The notes beneath the pieces were generated by a model that was not told where the DNA came from, made no database searches, and worked only from the letters and a program-made list of their open reading frames with translations. A DNA stretch of 64,000 nt. It comes from Adiantum capillus-veneris (taxonomy: Eukaryota > Streptophyta > Polypodiopsida > Polypodiales > Pteridaceae). Made by a program: the position numbers and the translations under genes. Every line of letters begins with the position of its first letter. Positions within the stretch are counted from its first letter, which is position 1. The stretch is from contig CM043953.1 in the NCBI GenBank assembly GCA_014529385.2, forward strand, positions 75,959,372 to 76,023,371, given 5' to 3'. Of the stretch, positions 43,894 to 53,939 are shown one piece after another.

Positions 43894-43984
43894 TCCAGAA
43901 ATTGATGAGATGGCCCGACAGATGAAATCAGCCAGACCAGACAACCAGTTAGAAGAATGGAAACCTGGTGTTCAAAGTGTAAAT

Positions 43985-44500
43985 CTAAAGATCATGTTTC
44001 CAATGAATAGCAAGTTCATTTGGACTGTTGAATGTGAGGAAAGCTTTCAGAGTTTGAAGAATGCTATTATCAGTAAGCCAATACTTCGACAACCGAATTG
44101 GGAGGTCATTTTTCATGTACATGTAGGCGCTTCAGGACTGGCGATGGGAGTAATATTAGCTCAGCCAGAAGGGAAGACTGATTATCTAGTGTATTTTGCC
44201 AGCCAGAGATTCAATCAAACTCAACAAGGATATACAAACTACTGAAAGAGAAGCCCTAGGAATGGTTTTTAGTGCTACTAAATTTCGACACTAGTTGCTG
44301 GGCAAGCTATTTCATTTTTATGTGGATCATCAGACATTATTATTTTTTATCAACAAAGTCATTATTCAAGGCAGACTGATAATATGGACGCTGTTCCTGA
44401 TGGAATTTGAATTTCGCATTTTTCATAAGCCCGATAAAACCCATTGTGGTATTGATTTCCTGTCCAGGAGTACAGATGGCTACTCTGAGGCATCCTTAAG
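43985..44500 (+). pseudogene. Tat-like element RT end and RNase H
   Basis: FIWTVECEESFQSLKNAIIS, QPNWEVIFHVHVGASGLAMG and YFASQRFNQTQQGYTNY correspond to the RT connection and RNase H start. A frameshift/stop region at 44244-44294 follows. Then MLGKLFHFYVDHQTLLFFIN and GIDFLSRSTDG give the RNase H end. The first catalytic Asp (usually D in VDAS) reads as VHVGAS, so it is lost. The RT palm with YxDD is missing altogether. Confidence 0.8.
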
Positions 44501-45784
44501 AGATGAGCCAGTGGATGCCGAACTGTTTCAAATGACAGCTGAGGAAACAACTGATCCAGAGTTTTATGATGTATATCAGTTCCTTTCTAAGAGGAGATTC
44601 CCAGAAAACTGGACTCAGAATCAAAAGAATGCTCTGATTATTAAGAGTCTGAAGTTCACCATCATTGACGGATTACTTTACAAACTAGGAGTAGATAGGG
44701 TTCTTCGAAGATGTGTACCTATGGAAGGGAGAATGCAAGTTATTTTGGAGACACATGATGGGGATTCTGGAGGACATTTCTCCACTGATATTACTTACAA
44801 GAAGATTTTGCAGGTTGGATTGTGGTGGCAAACTTTAATATCTGATGTTAGAAGCTTTTGTAAAACATGTGATATATGCCAGAGGATGGGCAGACCCACA
44901 GCAGCAGATATGACTTCTCTAACTCTAGCCACTAGGACTATTTATGAAATGGGGTATGGATTTCATGGGTCCATTCAAGAAAATTACTCCAAGCAAGAAT
45001 CGGTATAAATTGATAGCCACTTGTTATGTCACCAAATGGGTGGAAGCTAAGGCTCTTCCCGACAACACCGCGAAGTCCACTGTTGTATTCTTATTTGAAA
45101 ATATTATCTGTCGATATGGATGTCCTGTGGAGATTGTGTTTGATCAAAGAACACACTTTATAAATGATACTGTGGACATTCTAATGGAAATACTCTTAGT
45201 AAAGCATCGGTAATCAACACCATATTATCCTAAGTACAATGGGCAAGCAGAGAGCAGTAACAAAACTGTCAAGACTATTCTCACTAAGATTGTACAGAAG
45301 GAGCCACACCAGTGGGATCTGAAGCTCCAGACTACTCTCTGGGCATATAGGACAGCTTATAAGTTCACCATTGGACTAACACCATTTAGAATGGTGTATG
45401 GCTCTGAAGTTGTCGTGCCTATGGAATTTGTAATTCCAGTCTCAGGATGGCACTAGAGTATGGATTGGATTTTAATCACAATCTTAAAGACTGGAGGAGC
45501 TAACAGAGTTGGATGAGTTAAGACAGAGGGCTATGCTGGAACAGGAAATTGTTCAGCAAAGGAGGAGGCATGATAGACGAATCAAAGTTAGGGAGTTTCA
45601 CAAAGGAGATTTGGTATTGCTCTATCAATCTAAACTGGGTCCTAAGAAACCAAACTTAAAGATAGCTTGGGCTGGTCCATATGAAGTCGATTGGGTGTTT
45701 TTCAATGGCATAGTAAGGTTGAAAGATTTATCTGGATTACTGCTGCCAAATATTTATAATGGGGCCAAAGTCAAGCTATATTAA
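44501..45784 (+). pseudogene. Tat-like element integrase
   Basis: Zinc domain with HDGDSGGHFSTDITYKKILQ and CKTCDICQRMG (44750-44890). Core with WGMDFMGPFKK (frame from 44944), FDQRTHFIND and YNGQAESSNKTVKTIL, giving Asp, Asp and Glu. TTPFRM-like LTPFRMVYGSEVVVP follows. A C-terminal KGDLVLLYQSKLGPKKPNLK module ends near 45784. The wording WGMDFMGPF...WVEAKAL is characteristic of the Tat/Athila branch and not of chromoviruses; there is no chromodomain. Frameshifts near 44960 and 45210-45500. Confidence 0.85.
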
Positions 45785-46360
45785 TCGAATGACAAAGAGA
45801 CTTCCAGGGATAATGATACTGGTATTCTGGGAACTTAAAGCCAGAAAAATTCAAAATCAGCTATTTTAAGCCTTTTCCACGTACAACCAGTACCAGAGCC
45901 AATCAAAGGGTCAGAAAGGTCTTAGCACGACAAAACAATGTCAATAGCAGAATCAGTAAAGTGTCATAGCCAGTATCAATTTTTATGGAAAAAAGGGTTA
46001 GTGGGACTGTCTGTAATATCATTTCAAGGAACATGGAGAGTATTAGCCAATGCATGCATGCCACGTCATTGGCGGTGCACAGAACTCTAGGAACAGTAAG
46101 TAGTGGAGCTTTTATGACGCGAACACGTATAACAGTAAGGCGGCGGGCGAGCATGCATTTTTCCTCATAAGCCTCCTGCACGACGTCTGCCTGCTGTTAC
46201 ACATTCGCCATCGCCAAGCTGTGAAGCTTCTTCACAACCATAAACTTCTTCATCCGAAGCATCCGTCGATTGTTGTCTGTCTTTACCAAACACACCTAGA
46301 TACGGATTTGAATATTCAAGTAAGTCTTCTTCTTCTACAGATTCATCGTCCTCACCGTGT

Positions 46361-46979
46361 ATGGGCAAAAGAAAAATGTCGGAGAAGATGCAGGACACTA
46401 TAGACGAAACTTTGGCACTTATCACCTCTATCAAAGCTTCTCTACCACTTATTCCCCATAGTAAGATACATTGGTATGTGTTTACCGAGCAAGCAGAAGC
46501 GTTGCTGCGACTGTGGGATTTGCATGTGGTTGTACAAGCCACAAGAATCGAGTTTGACACGGCTATAATCAAGCAGGCTCTTGATTCCTTCAATGTTGAT
46601 GAAGGCAACGATTCCTTCAATGTTGATGAAGGCAGCGCTATTGTATGATAGGAAAGTGTCAACAATTTCGGGCGACATTGCTCATGCTTTCAAGATACCA
46701 AATGAGCCGAAGCCGACCATTGCAACTGCAGAACAGATAAGTGCAGCTCTTAAGGAAGATGACGCGGCCAAGAAAAAATGCAAGGCAAGTGCACAAGGAG
46801 TTCCAGTAGCAGGTCTGGACATCCCCGTTGCTTACCGGTTTGTGGCTGAAGCTGTGAGTCTGAAAAATAATCCCACATATGTCTTAGAAAAACTGTTTGC
46901 TATGTTGCTTGCAAAGAGACTAGATGCCACAGCTTCGATCAACTTATGTCAGATTTTGTCTCATAATGTGCCCAAATGA
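46361..46979 (+). pseudogene. post-pol ORF, first part (uncharacterised)
   Basis: Starts ATG 46361 (MGKRKMSEKMQDTIDETLAL). Features are IHWYVFTEQAEALLRLWDLH and ISGDIAHAFKIPNEP, then VPVAYRFVAEAVSLKNNPTY and SINLCQILSHNVPK. The pattern recalls the 'putative plant transposon protein' domain of Athila/Tat extra ORFs, but I cannot confirm this. A 27-bp in-frame tandem duplication (46583-46636, DSFNVDEG twice) and a frame change near 46640 split it. The function of such extra ORFs is unknown. Confidence 0.55.
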
Positions 46980-47074
46980 CTTCCGAGTTAAAGTCTCACA
47001 CTGTTTTTAAAGCCTGGTATGTCTAATAGTTTCTTCACTGGGCAACTTCTCCTGATGCTCATGACCAGGTACGG

Positions 47075-47707
47075 ATGGCTTGGAGTCAGAAACCCATCCC
47101 AACGACTAACAATGTTGACTTATCTTCAGATGAAGAAGCCCCAGGTACTCAGTTGGCTCTCACTGGACAGAAGAGAAAGGCCACACAGGTGGAAGTTGGT
47201 AGTTCAAAGAAACCAAAAACTACATTGGCCAAGAGCAGCGCTTTCTTGAAGCAATTAGAAAGTCAGGTTAAGACTTTGCCTACTGCAAAATTTTCAACTG
47301 ACCAGACTTCAGTAGCTAAGACTTTAGCAACATCTGAAGAACAAGCTCCAGCACGGATTACTGTTGGGACCAGTCAACAAGCAGAGCAAAATCCAGCAAA
47401 CACGATTGCTGAAAAAGACCAACCAGAAAGAACCAGTGCTGAGAAACTGGCAGTTCATACTGATAAAGGAAAAGGTCCAGAACCTGCTAGTCCAACCAGT
47501 ATCCCTTTCAGCGAATTGGCTTTAGCTTTAACCAAAAAGGACAGATTACAACAGCTACAAAATCACCTCCTCACAGGACGATTAGTTCTACAGAAACCTG
47601 ACTCTACCACATTACCATATATGGCCCCTGTTACAGTTTACGAGCCAGTTGCCTCTGACCCAACGATAGTAATGGATGGTTGCTCAGTGCTTATCCAATT
47701 ATCCTAG
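47075..47707 (+). CDS. post-pol ORF, middle part (uncharacterised)
   Basis: 210 codons from ATG 47075. Low-complexity Lys/Thr/Ser/Pro/Gln-rich protein with a basic stretch (GQKRKATQVEVGSSKKPK) resembling a nuclear-localisation signal, then repeated acidic/Ala-rich segments. It ends at TAG 47705. The next frame (from about 47700) continues with a coiled coil, so this is probably the middle of one long protein interrupted by a frameshift near 47690. Confidence 0.5.
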   Translation: MAWSQKPIPTTNNVDLSSDEEAPGTQLALTGQKRKATQVEVGSSKKPKTTLAKSSAFLKQLESQVKTLPTAKFSTDQTSVAKTLATSEEQAPARITVGTSQQAEQNPANTIAEKDQPERTSAEKLAVHTDKGKGPEPASPTSIPFSELALALTKKDRLQQLQNHLLTGRLVLQKPDSTTLPYMAPVTVYEPVASDPTIVMDGCSVLIQLS

Positions 47708-48688
47708 AATACAATTGTCAATGCTTTGGACAAATGATGGATGCCTCAACGTCCACTCATGAAGTGAACAAGTTAAAAGAAGAACTGAGGATCAGTGAGC
47801 AGCAAGTTCAGAAGTTGAAACAGAATATAGAGGCACAATCCTTGCAACATAGTGTTCTTGAAAATCAATCAGCCAGGACAATTCAGACAATGGAAAGTAA
47901 GCTGTTAAAGCTTGAATTTGAGAATAGGCAGTTAACTGAAGACAAGGCAAAGACTGAGAGAGTTTCTGACAAATTTGAGACTATGCTGAGGATGAAGAGG
48001 GTTGATTTCAACACATTGCTGACTAGCCACACTGCATTAAAAGCCTCTTTAACAGAAAGATACATATACAATAACTTGGCTGATATTCTGAATCCAGAAG
48101 GCAACGCCATTTTCAATATGGATAATCTGAAGGCACTTATGGAAACTATGCAGAGTGATTTACAGGATAAGCTTTCTGAATATAACAGTGCTTTGGCAAA
48201 TCAAGCTATTCTGGACTACATTGATAAGCAGAATAACCTCGATGAGGATTCTAAGAAAGCAAAAGAGAAGGATGAAGAGAGGGAGGACGAACCAGCAGAT
48301 AAACATGATGATGATAATGACTCCTCCATCTTCACCTTCAGGGTCTGGTGTTGGTGGATCACCTGCCACAGGCGGCAGTCAGCCCAACACAGAACAGCCA
48401 GACCAGTGCAAGGATCAACAGTCGGGAGACCAGGGGGCTGATGATCAGCAACCAGGTAACACTCAAGACTCCCTAGTACACCAGTCACAGCACAGTTCAA
48501 ATGTGAAAGGAAAAGCTAAAGCTGTGACTGAGACTTTGAAGGGTGATGAGCAACATTCATTACAGCTCATCACACTGAACAAGAGGCTAAGACATCAACA
48601 AGCTCCTATTACGAGGATGTATCTGGAGGATGATGCTCTTCTTTCTAATCTGGAACGCTTTCAAAGACTATATGTCGGCGCCAGATAA
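47708..48688 (+). pseudogene. post-pol ORF, coiled-coil part
   Basis: 47735-48250 encodes a long heptad-rich coiled coil (VNKLKEELRISEQQVQKLKQ, ENQSARTIQTMESKLLKLEF) of about 160 residues, ending in an acidic KEKDEEREDEPADKHDDDND stretch. After a frame change near 48310 the product continues as a Gly/Ser/Gln-rich tail (SPSGSGVGGSPATGG) to 48688. Coiled-coil plus low-complexity tail is unlike any gypsy pol domain. An assembly or Gag-like role is a guess. Confidence 0.5.
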
Positions 48689-48913
48689 ACGATCCAACAT
48701 TGAAAATCAGTCGCTTTCCATGATCAAGAGTTGTGTCAACTACCTGCGCATCCCAGTAGCATCCAGTTGTTGGAACCTGAAAAGGATATTACGGCTAAAC
48801 CAGGACTGGAGCCACAGTACAAAGAAATGGTTGAGATCCTCTTTGAGGCCAGGATTTAAAAAAATCAGCCTCTTCCGGAAGGATGGATCCACACAGCTTC
48901 GTATTGTCATAAA

Positions 48914-49147
48914 TTGGCCAGAACCCCTCTGACAAAGGGTAGACGCACTCTGTATGATCCTGACACCAAAACCTATAATCCTCTCACGCCTTATGAATTG
49001 GAGATGACTACTGAAAGGCGGGATCAGCTTGAGCAGGAGGCCATCTACAGAATTATCCAGAAGGACAATATTGGCACTGGGACTTCTGAGGCACCAACAC
49101 CAAAGAAGGGCAAGAGGAAGCGGGTTCAGTGGAAGGATATTGGGTAA
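48914..49147 (+). CDS. post-pol ORF, C-terminal part
   Basis: 77 codons: RRTLYDPDTKTYNPLTPYEL, then a basic end KKGKRKRVQWKDIG before TAA. It is separated from the preceding part by frame-broken sequence (48690-48913). It probably forms the C-terminus of the same protein. Confidence 0.4.
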   Translation: MARTPLTKGRRTLYDPDTKTYNPLTPYELEMTTERRDQLEQEAIYRIIQKDNIGTGTSEAPTPKKGKRKRVQWKDIG

Positions 49148-49481
49148 TTCCATCTCAGAATCAGACAGTGGATTTTCCCAGTAAGGCACTAGAATTTCTT
49201 TAGCTCGGCGCCCTTGAAATTACAACTATAGGGTGTTAAGCACTCAACAAGCATGAAATATGGTATAAAGCTAGCAATATCAGAAGAGCTAGCAAATCCG
49301 AAGTAGCACTATTATGAGGAACATAGGCCACCTCAGTCAACAGACAGACGAGTTTAGGGTTTAGGGTTTGGGCCAAAACCAGAAACCCAGAAAGATTCCT
49401 TAACACCAACTCAGATTCAGGTGGTGGATTTTTTTTCAAAAATTTTGGACTTATACCAAAATTCAAGAAAGAAGGAAAGGA

Positions 49482-49985
49482 TACAGAAGGCGAAGACAGT
49501 TCCAGCAGACGGGAACTGTCTCCTAGCAAGCCGAACAGTGGATCAGTCACACGTCAGCAATTACCACGGCAGTTACTACAGTAACTTCTAGAAGGCTATA
49601 AATAGGACCCATTACATTGTAATCGGGCTTCTTGCTTCTTAGTTCTCTTGGCCTAGCACTTATCTTTTGGCTTTAGCTTTCAAGTGTTTCCGAGCTACAA
49701 TATCTTCGCCTTTAACTTCACCTTGTAATCATTACTGTTGTGACATTTAAGCCTCAACCCGTTACACCTTGTACTGGTTGTCCCTGAACTATGAATCTGA
49801 AACTGCAAACACTTTTCCAGTTGTCCAATATGTCTCTCATTTCAGTATACTATTTCAGTTCAGATAACTATTTCAGTCCAGTCTTCGTTCTCTATTCCAG
49901 TTTCACTAACTAAACTGACGACTTACTAGTAGCCTTAAATTCTAACACTGGCATCAGCTATCTGAAGAGATCAGCTCCAATTCCA
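49482..49985 (+). repeat. 3' LTR of the Tat-like element
   Basis: 504 bp paired with 42119-42619. The first base pair reads TA instead of TG, so the terminal TG is mutated. TATAAATA at 49597-49604. Confidence 0.9.
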
Positions 49986-50503
49986 CCGATGCTTGGATGA
50001 AAGCCGTCGTGGCCATCTCCCTGGGATTCACCGTGCGACGCTTGGTGCAATTCTTCTTGGCTTCTTTGATATCCTCAAGACTCTTCTCAAGGTTCAGGAG
50101 CTTTTGCTTCTCTTCCGAGCTGGTTTGCGGGCATAATTGAACTTGATGTCCTTTCCGTGAAGGAAGTGGACGTGAACCTTCCTCACGGAACCATTATGCT
50201 CGTAACCACCACGACGGCACTTCCATGGCTTACCTCCACCTCCAACACCGCACTTGGGAGCAATCACCTTATTCCACCATGTTCATGTGAAGTCGGCGGA
50301 GGAAGGGGATTGAGAAGTGGCGGCGGGGCCGGAGGAAGGAGGAGGAGGGCTTAGAGAAGCTTCGGATCCATCTTGAGATACCACAAATGATAGATATTAG
50401 AGAAAGCTCGAAGAGAAGGAAAGAGGGGTAGGCTTCAAGGCTCGAGCCTTCAAGGAATCAAGCCTCAAGGCTCCAAAGTTTTGACTTGGAGAGGAGCATA
50501 GAT

Positions 50504-50505
<2 letters not shown>

Positions 50506-50545
<40 letters not shown>
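50506..50545. repeat. (AG)n microsatellite
   Basis: About 20 AG units in the 5' untranslated part of the hAT transposase gene. Translated Ser-Leu runs here are artefacts. Confidence 0.95.
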
Positions 50546-50548
<3 letters not shown>

Positions 50549-50654
50549 AGGAGACTCAAGAGGGGAGGGCAACTTGGCACTTGCAAGGCTTGGGTATGAG
50601 GTTTGAAGTTGAGGCTTTGAGCCACTTGAGACTTGGGTGCTCTTAAATAGAAAG

Positions 50655-50670
50655 CCCCCCCCCCCCCCCC
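50655..50670. repeat. poly-C run (16 C)
   Basis: Homopolymer within the 5' end of the hAT element; the length may be unreliable. Confidence 0.85.
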
Positions 50671-50726
50671 AAAATGAAACGGCCTCATGAAGTTTGAATT
50701 TCAAAATTCAAATTTCCCACTGCTGC

Positions 50727-51915
50727 TGTAAGGTGCAACGGAAGTGAATGTTGAACTTTGCTCAAGATGAGTGCTCCGAATTGTGCTCAAAGTTTCCTTT
50801 ACTTACGAAAGGGAGGGCCTTCCGTTCCTTTAGTGAGAAAGTGCAAATGACCACAAACAAAGTGAACGACACTGTGAATGAAGGTGCTGAGACTCAAGGA
50901 TAGAGAGAATACGACACCAGAATGTTATCCAACCCTTGTCCGAAGGCCCCACTCTCTATGGCGAGAGCAGTCTACTATTGATTACACAAATCTCTACAAT
51001 GCTTGGACTTGCCGACGATGTCGACAATGATGAGGACAATGAAGAGACGGGCTGAAATCTGAAAAATGCTAAGGGCTGAAATCTGCAAATCTTTATATGC
51101 TAAATTCTAACTCTATATCAATGACAACGATGCGACGACGATGACGTGCTGAAAAGGCAAATGTTGAAATCTGCGTTTTCCGGGCTGAATCTGCAAACTT
51201 CGATGGATCCCACCGTGCAGCGAGGAACTGTTGCGGAAAGGTGAGATTTGCGAGGTTCGAAACTTCTTCTGCGATGTCTGACTGCTGAAAACTGAAAACG
51301 TTGATTCTAGGGCTGAATCTGTCGCGATGGAATTGCAAAACGCTGAATGTCCTGCTGCTCCAAAAACGCTAAGGTTGAATTCTGCCTTCGCTATTGATCT
51401 GCTAACACTAAGGCTGATCTGCTATCTACGGGGGAATCTGCTAACGCTAGGGCTGATCTGAGGTCGTATTGTCGTCAGGCTGCTGCAATGCAAAAACACT
51501 AGCTGATCTGGGAGCAAAACGCTAGGTCAATGCTGATGCAAAAAACGCTAGGTCTGCTGTCTTGTGGGGTATTGCTGAGAAGGTGTCTGTTGAGCAAGGT
51601 GCTCCTGCTGCCTCTTCTGTCAGAAAGTGCTAGCGCTAGGTTTTTATATATACAAACTTAGCAAAATTGCCCTACCTAAATTCCGACAAAAGTCACTTAA
51701 AAATAATAAGTGAAAATTGTCAAAAATAGGAAAATAGGTCTATGCATTGTAAAATGCTACTGCTGGGTTCTGATGATCATCATGTTGTGTGCTCTGCGAA
51801 CAAACTCACAAAAGTGCCAGATCAACTTCCTATTCTAGACTGACTTGACTGAACTGAATCCTGGTCATGCTGTAGCTTGTTCACGGACACATAGGGTTGG
51901 GTGTGTCACGTGACA
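50727..51915 (-). repeat. 3' LTR of the non-autonomous B element
   Basis: 1,189 bp; on the minus strand it starts TGTCACGTGACAC and ends CACCTTACA. It carries repeated AACGCTAGG words (complement of the AGCGTTTT motif). Confidence 0.88.
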
Positions 51916-52428
51916 TCTCCCCTCCTTTTCAAAGTGAGGTACTGGTACCGAACTGTATGGCGTCGCCAACAGTGCCTGGAATCCTGGAAAGGACTCTTCG
52001 CCAGCCCACTCTGATGCGTGGGTCATGCGATACTTGAACTTCATAAAGGTCTGCAACACTTGCTTCTTTGGGCCGCACCGAAAGCGACAGTATTTTGTGG
52101 CTCCTTCAATACCTCAACTTCTTCTAGAGTCATGCGTCTGGCTTCTTCAAGAATCTCCGAGGCTGAAAATTGTTGAAACCACTTCCAACACAAAAACATG
52201 AACATACACATTCCATGTAGAGTGACTAGAAAAATATTATTCCTCTGTAGAGCCTGTGTATGCAATGTAGATGACCGTAGAGACAGAGTGTTAACCCGTT
52301 CATCAAACACACGCAAACAATGAGATCGAATCTTGTGTTTCTGATCTAAATCAATCAACTGTGGCAAATCACAATGGAAATGCCCATGCTTGATGCTGAA
52401 TCCTTCTTGTGCTCTATCGGGTACTGTG

Positions 52429-52856
52429 TCATGCCAAGGAAGAGATATGGAGTGTGAATTCCTTGAATGCAAACATTTTTTTCTTTTCATGAATCATCCG
52501 CATACATCCGTGCTCATTCATGAGTGAATCATGCTCAACGTACAATATGGCATGCCTAGGAAAAGGGATCACATAAGGACGGTGACTAAAATACAGGAAA
52601 GCATCACGAATGAAACACTCGAACAATGCGTACTGACTAATCATTCGAACACATAATATTTCCTGTGGGGGTTCTGTGGACCTAGGCTCGAGAGCCAAGA
52701 TCGGTTCTTCCTGAGGGCGTTCTTTGGACCTAGGCTCGACAGCCAAGATTGGTTCTTCCTGAGGGGGTTCTTTGGACCTCGACTCAAAAACCAAGATCGG
52801 TTCTTCTTGATTGATTGAATCTGCAATGAGATTAGCTTCACTAGAAAAAGTATCAA
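52429..52856 (-). pseudogene. Glu/Pro repeat region of the non-autonomous B element
   Basis: Minus strand, downstream of the coiled-coil frame. About three copies of a 20-24-residue unit of the type EPRSKEPPQEEPILA (52680-52800), followed by sequence without recognisable domain (HRPYVIPFPRHAILYVEHDS). The frame differs from the coiled-coil ORF, so a frameshift separates them or it is a second ORF. Function unknown. Confidence 0.45.
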
Positions 52857-52873
52857 CTAAACCATCGTCCTTC

Positions 52874-53500
52874 TTAATTCACATCATCTTCCTGCAAATC
52901 ATCATGCTTGTCAGAAATCACATCTTGATCAAACAAATCATCATGCTCATCATTATCATGCAATTCATCATGCTTGTCATTATCATGCAAAGCCTGTGTG
53001 TCTTGCTTTGGAGAAGAAGAGACTGAGAGAGTCTCCTTTTCCCGAATCTCTTGCATCTGTGCCTGCATTTGAGAAAAGAGTCGCAACATCTCTTTCATGT
53101 GTCGGTTGTTCATTGCTTGTCTTGCTTTGTTCTTGCGATCAAATTCTGTTTGTCTTTCTTTGTTCTCGCGATAAAATTCTGCTTCTCTTTCTTTGTTCTC
53201 GCGCTCGTACTCACGCTCTATGGCTGCCATTCTTTCTTCGTATTCACGATCTATGGCTGCCCTTCTTTCTACGGATTCACGATCTATGGCTGCCATTCTT
53301 TCTACTTTTCTTGCTTAGCGTTCTAACTCCCTGTCCATCATCATCTTGTCGAAAGCCTCCATAAGAGTTAGTGCAATCCTTTGCGTAGATCGGGAAGGGG
53401 GAGGGTCGGAAAAACCTTCTGGTGGGGAAAACTCTTCTTCGCCACTCCCATGCTCACCACCTTCTTGCGAAGTATCCATTCCGCTTCGGGTGATGACCAT
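52874..53500 (-). pseudogene. coiled-coil Gag-like ORF of the non-autonomous B element
   Basis: One frame with a single TAA near 53304-53309. The N-terminus (MVITRSGMDTSQEGGEHGSG, then SPPEGFSDPPPSRSTQRIAL) is acidic and Pro-rich. After the stop comes a long Glu/Arg coiled coil with a repeated unit RAAIDREYEERMAAIEREYE and KERQTEFDRKNKARQ, and an Asp/His-rich tail with a repeated HDNDKHDELHDNDEHDD motif. The coiled coil resembles the family B gag fragment at 18927-19240 (ALDREREQAHLVAEE) in composition. I infer a Gag-derived structural protein; no enzymatic motif is present. Confidence 0.6.
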
Positions 53501-53920
53501 CCACTGAAGTCTTGGGTTCTTGAGGGTCTTGGGTTCTTGAGGGTCTTGGGTTCTTGGGGGTCTTCGGGTTCTTGAGGTTCTTGCGGTTCTTCTTTCGCTT
53601 GCAATCTGTGTTAGAGAAGGATCTTCTCTTCACTCGAGTTCTGCTCTTTTCCGCGGGCACACCCCTTGGCGGCCTTGCGCTCGCACCAAGGTTACGTTTT
53701 CCCACCTCATGTCGATTGGCCGGCCGCTAAGTGCACGGTCCGCTCGCAATGAGTGAAAAGAGGCACAAAGGAAGGCCGGACAAGCCCTTCTTTCTTGGGT
53801 TTCCTGTCACTCTTCAAAAATACGATTAGGAATCGACAGGCCCAAGTGAACTTGGGTTACGTGCGACAGCAACAAGCAAAAAAAATTATGTGGTTCTTTC
53901 CTTGAGTGATATAGAACACT

Positions 53921-53939
53921 GCCAAAGCTCTAATACCAA
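53921..53939 (-). promoter_or_regulatory. primer-binding site of the non-autonomous B element
   Basis: Minus strand TTGGTATTAGAGCTTTGGC directly inside the 5' LTR. It differs from the initiator-Met complement by one transition (TATCAG to TATTAG), itself a CAG-to-TAG type change. Confidence 0.8.

Larger units (their letters stand above)
42119..49985 (+). mobile_element. Tat/Athila-like Ty3/gypsy element lacking PR and RT
   Basis: 7,867 bp with 501- and 504-bp LTRs and a perfect TSD CCGAT (42114-42118 and 49986-49990), inserted in the hAT transposase gene. Gag (42702-43893) is followed directly by the end of RT/RNase H, then integrase (44700-45784). About 2.9 kb of further sense coding sequence (46361-49147) precedes the 3' LTR. 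Protease and most of RT are absent, so it must have moved with enzymes from a partner. The polypurine tract AAGAAAGAAGGAAAGGA is at 49465-49481. Confidence 0.9.
33480..50372 (-). pseudogene. BED/DUF659-type hAT transposase gene, interrupted
   Basis: Minus-strand parts in order. BED-type zinc finger (about 50140-50290; WNKVIAPKCG, KPWKCRRGGY, HVHFLHGKDIKF). Lys-rich linker to 49991. Tat-like insertion. Ser/Pro-rich linker and PVLIEEVYVAVARFF (41886-42118). A 99-bp intron (41787-41885). DUF659 domain (SPYFKEMAQKIGEFGPRY; LIVDGWSDTRRRSIHGV; YCMAHCLNNLLKDIG; 41211-41786). A segment ending KMVKPIIH (40874). A5 insertion. LLRVLDSMKPCIGKIYEAMD (33960-34037). RWNAYHSLHAAAYVVD (about 33765-33815). An acidic tail to TAG 33480. 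Frameshifts and stops are present. The C-terminal hAT dimerisation region is largely missing. The protein would bind the transposon ends and cut and paste the element. Confidence 0.82.

Noticed and set aside
46361-49147. Retroviral-type envelope gene
   Set aside because: No signal peptide, transmembrane segment or furin-like site seen; only the position resembles env.
49345-49368. TTTAGGG-type telomere-like repeat
   Set aside because: Only two or three units next to the 3' LTR of the Tat-like element; far too short for an interstitial telomere.
53381-53705. Repeat-rich ORFs with Pro-Arg-Thr-Gln-Asp units
   Set aside because: Created by a short GGGTCTTGGGTTCTTGAG tandem repeat (about 53510-53585) in the leader of the non-autonomous B element; several frames stay open for the same reason.
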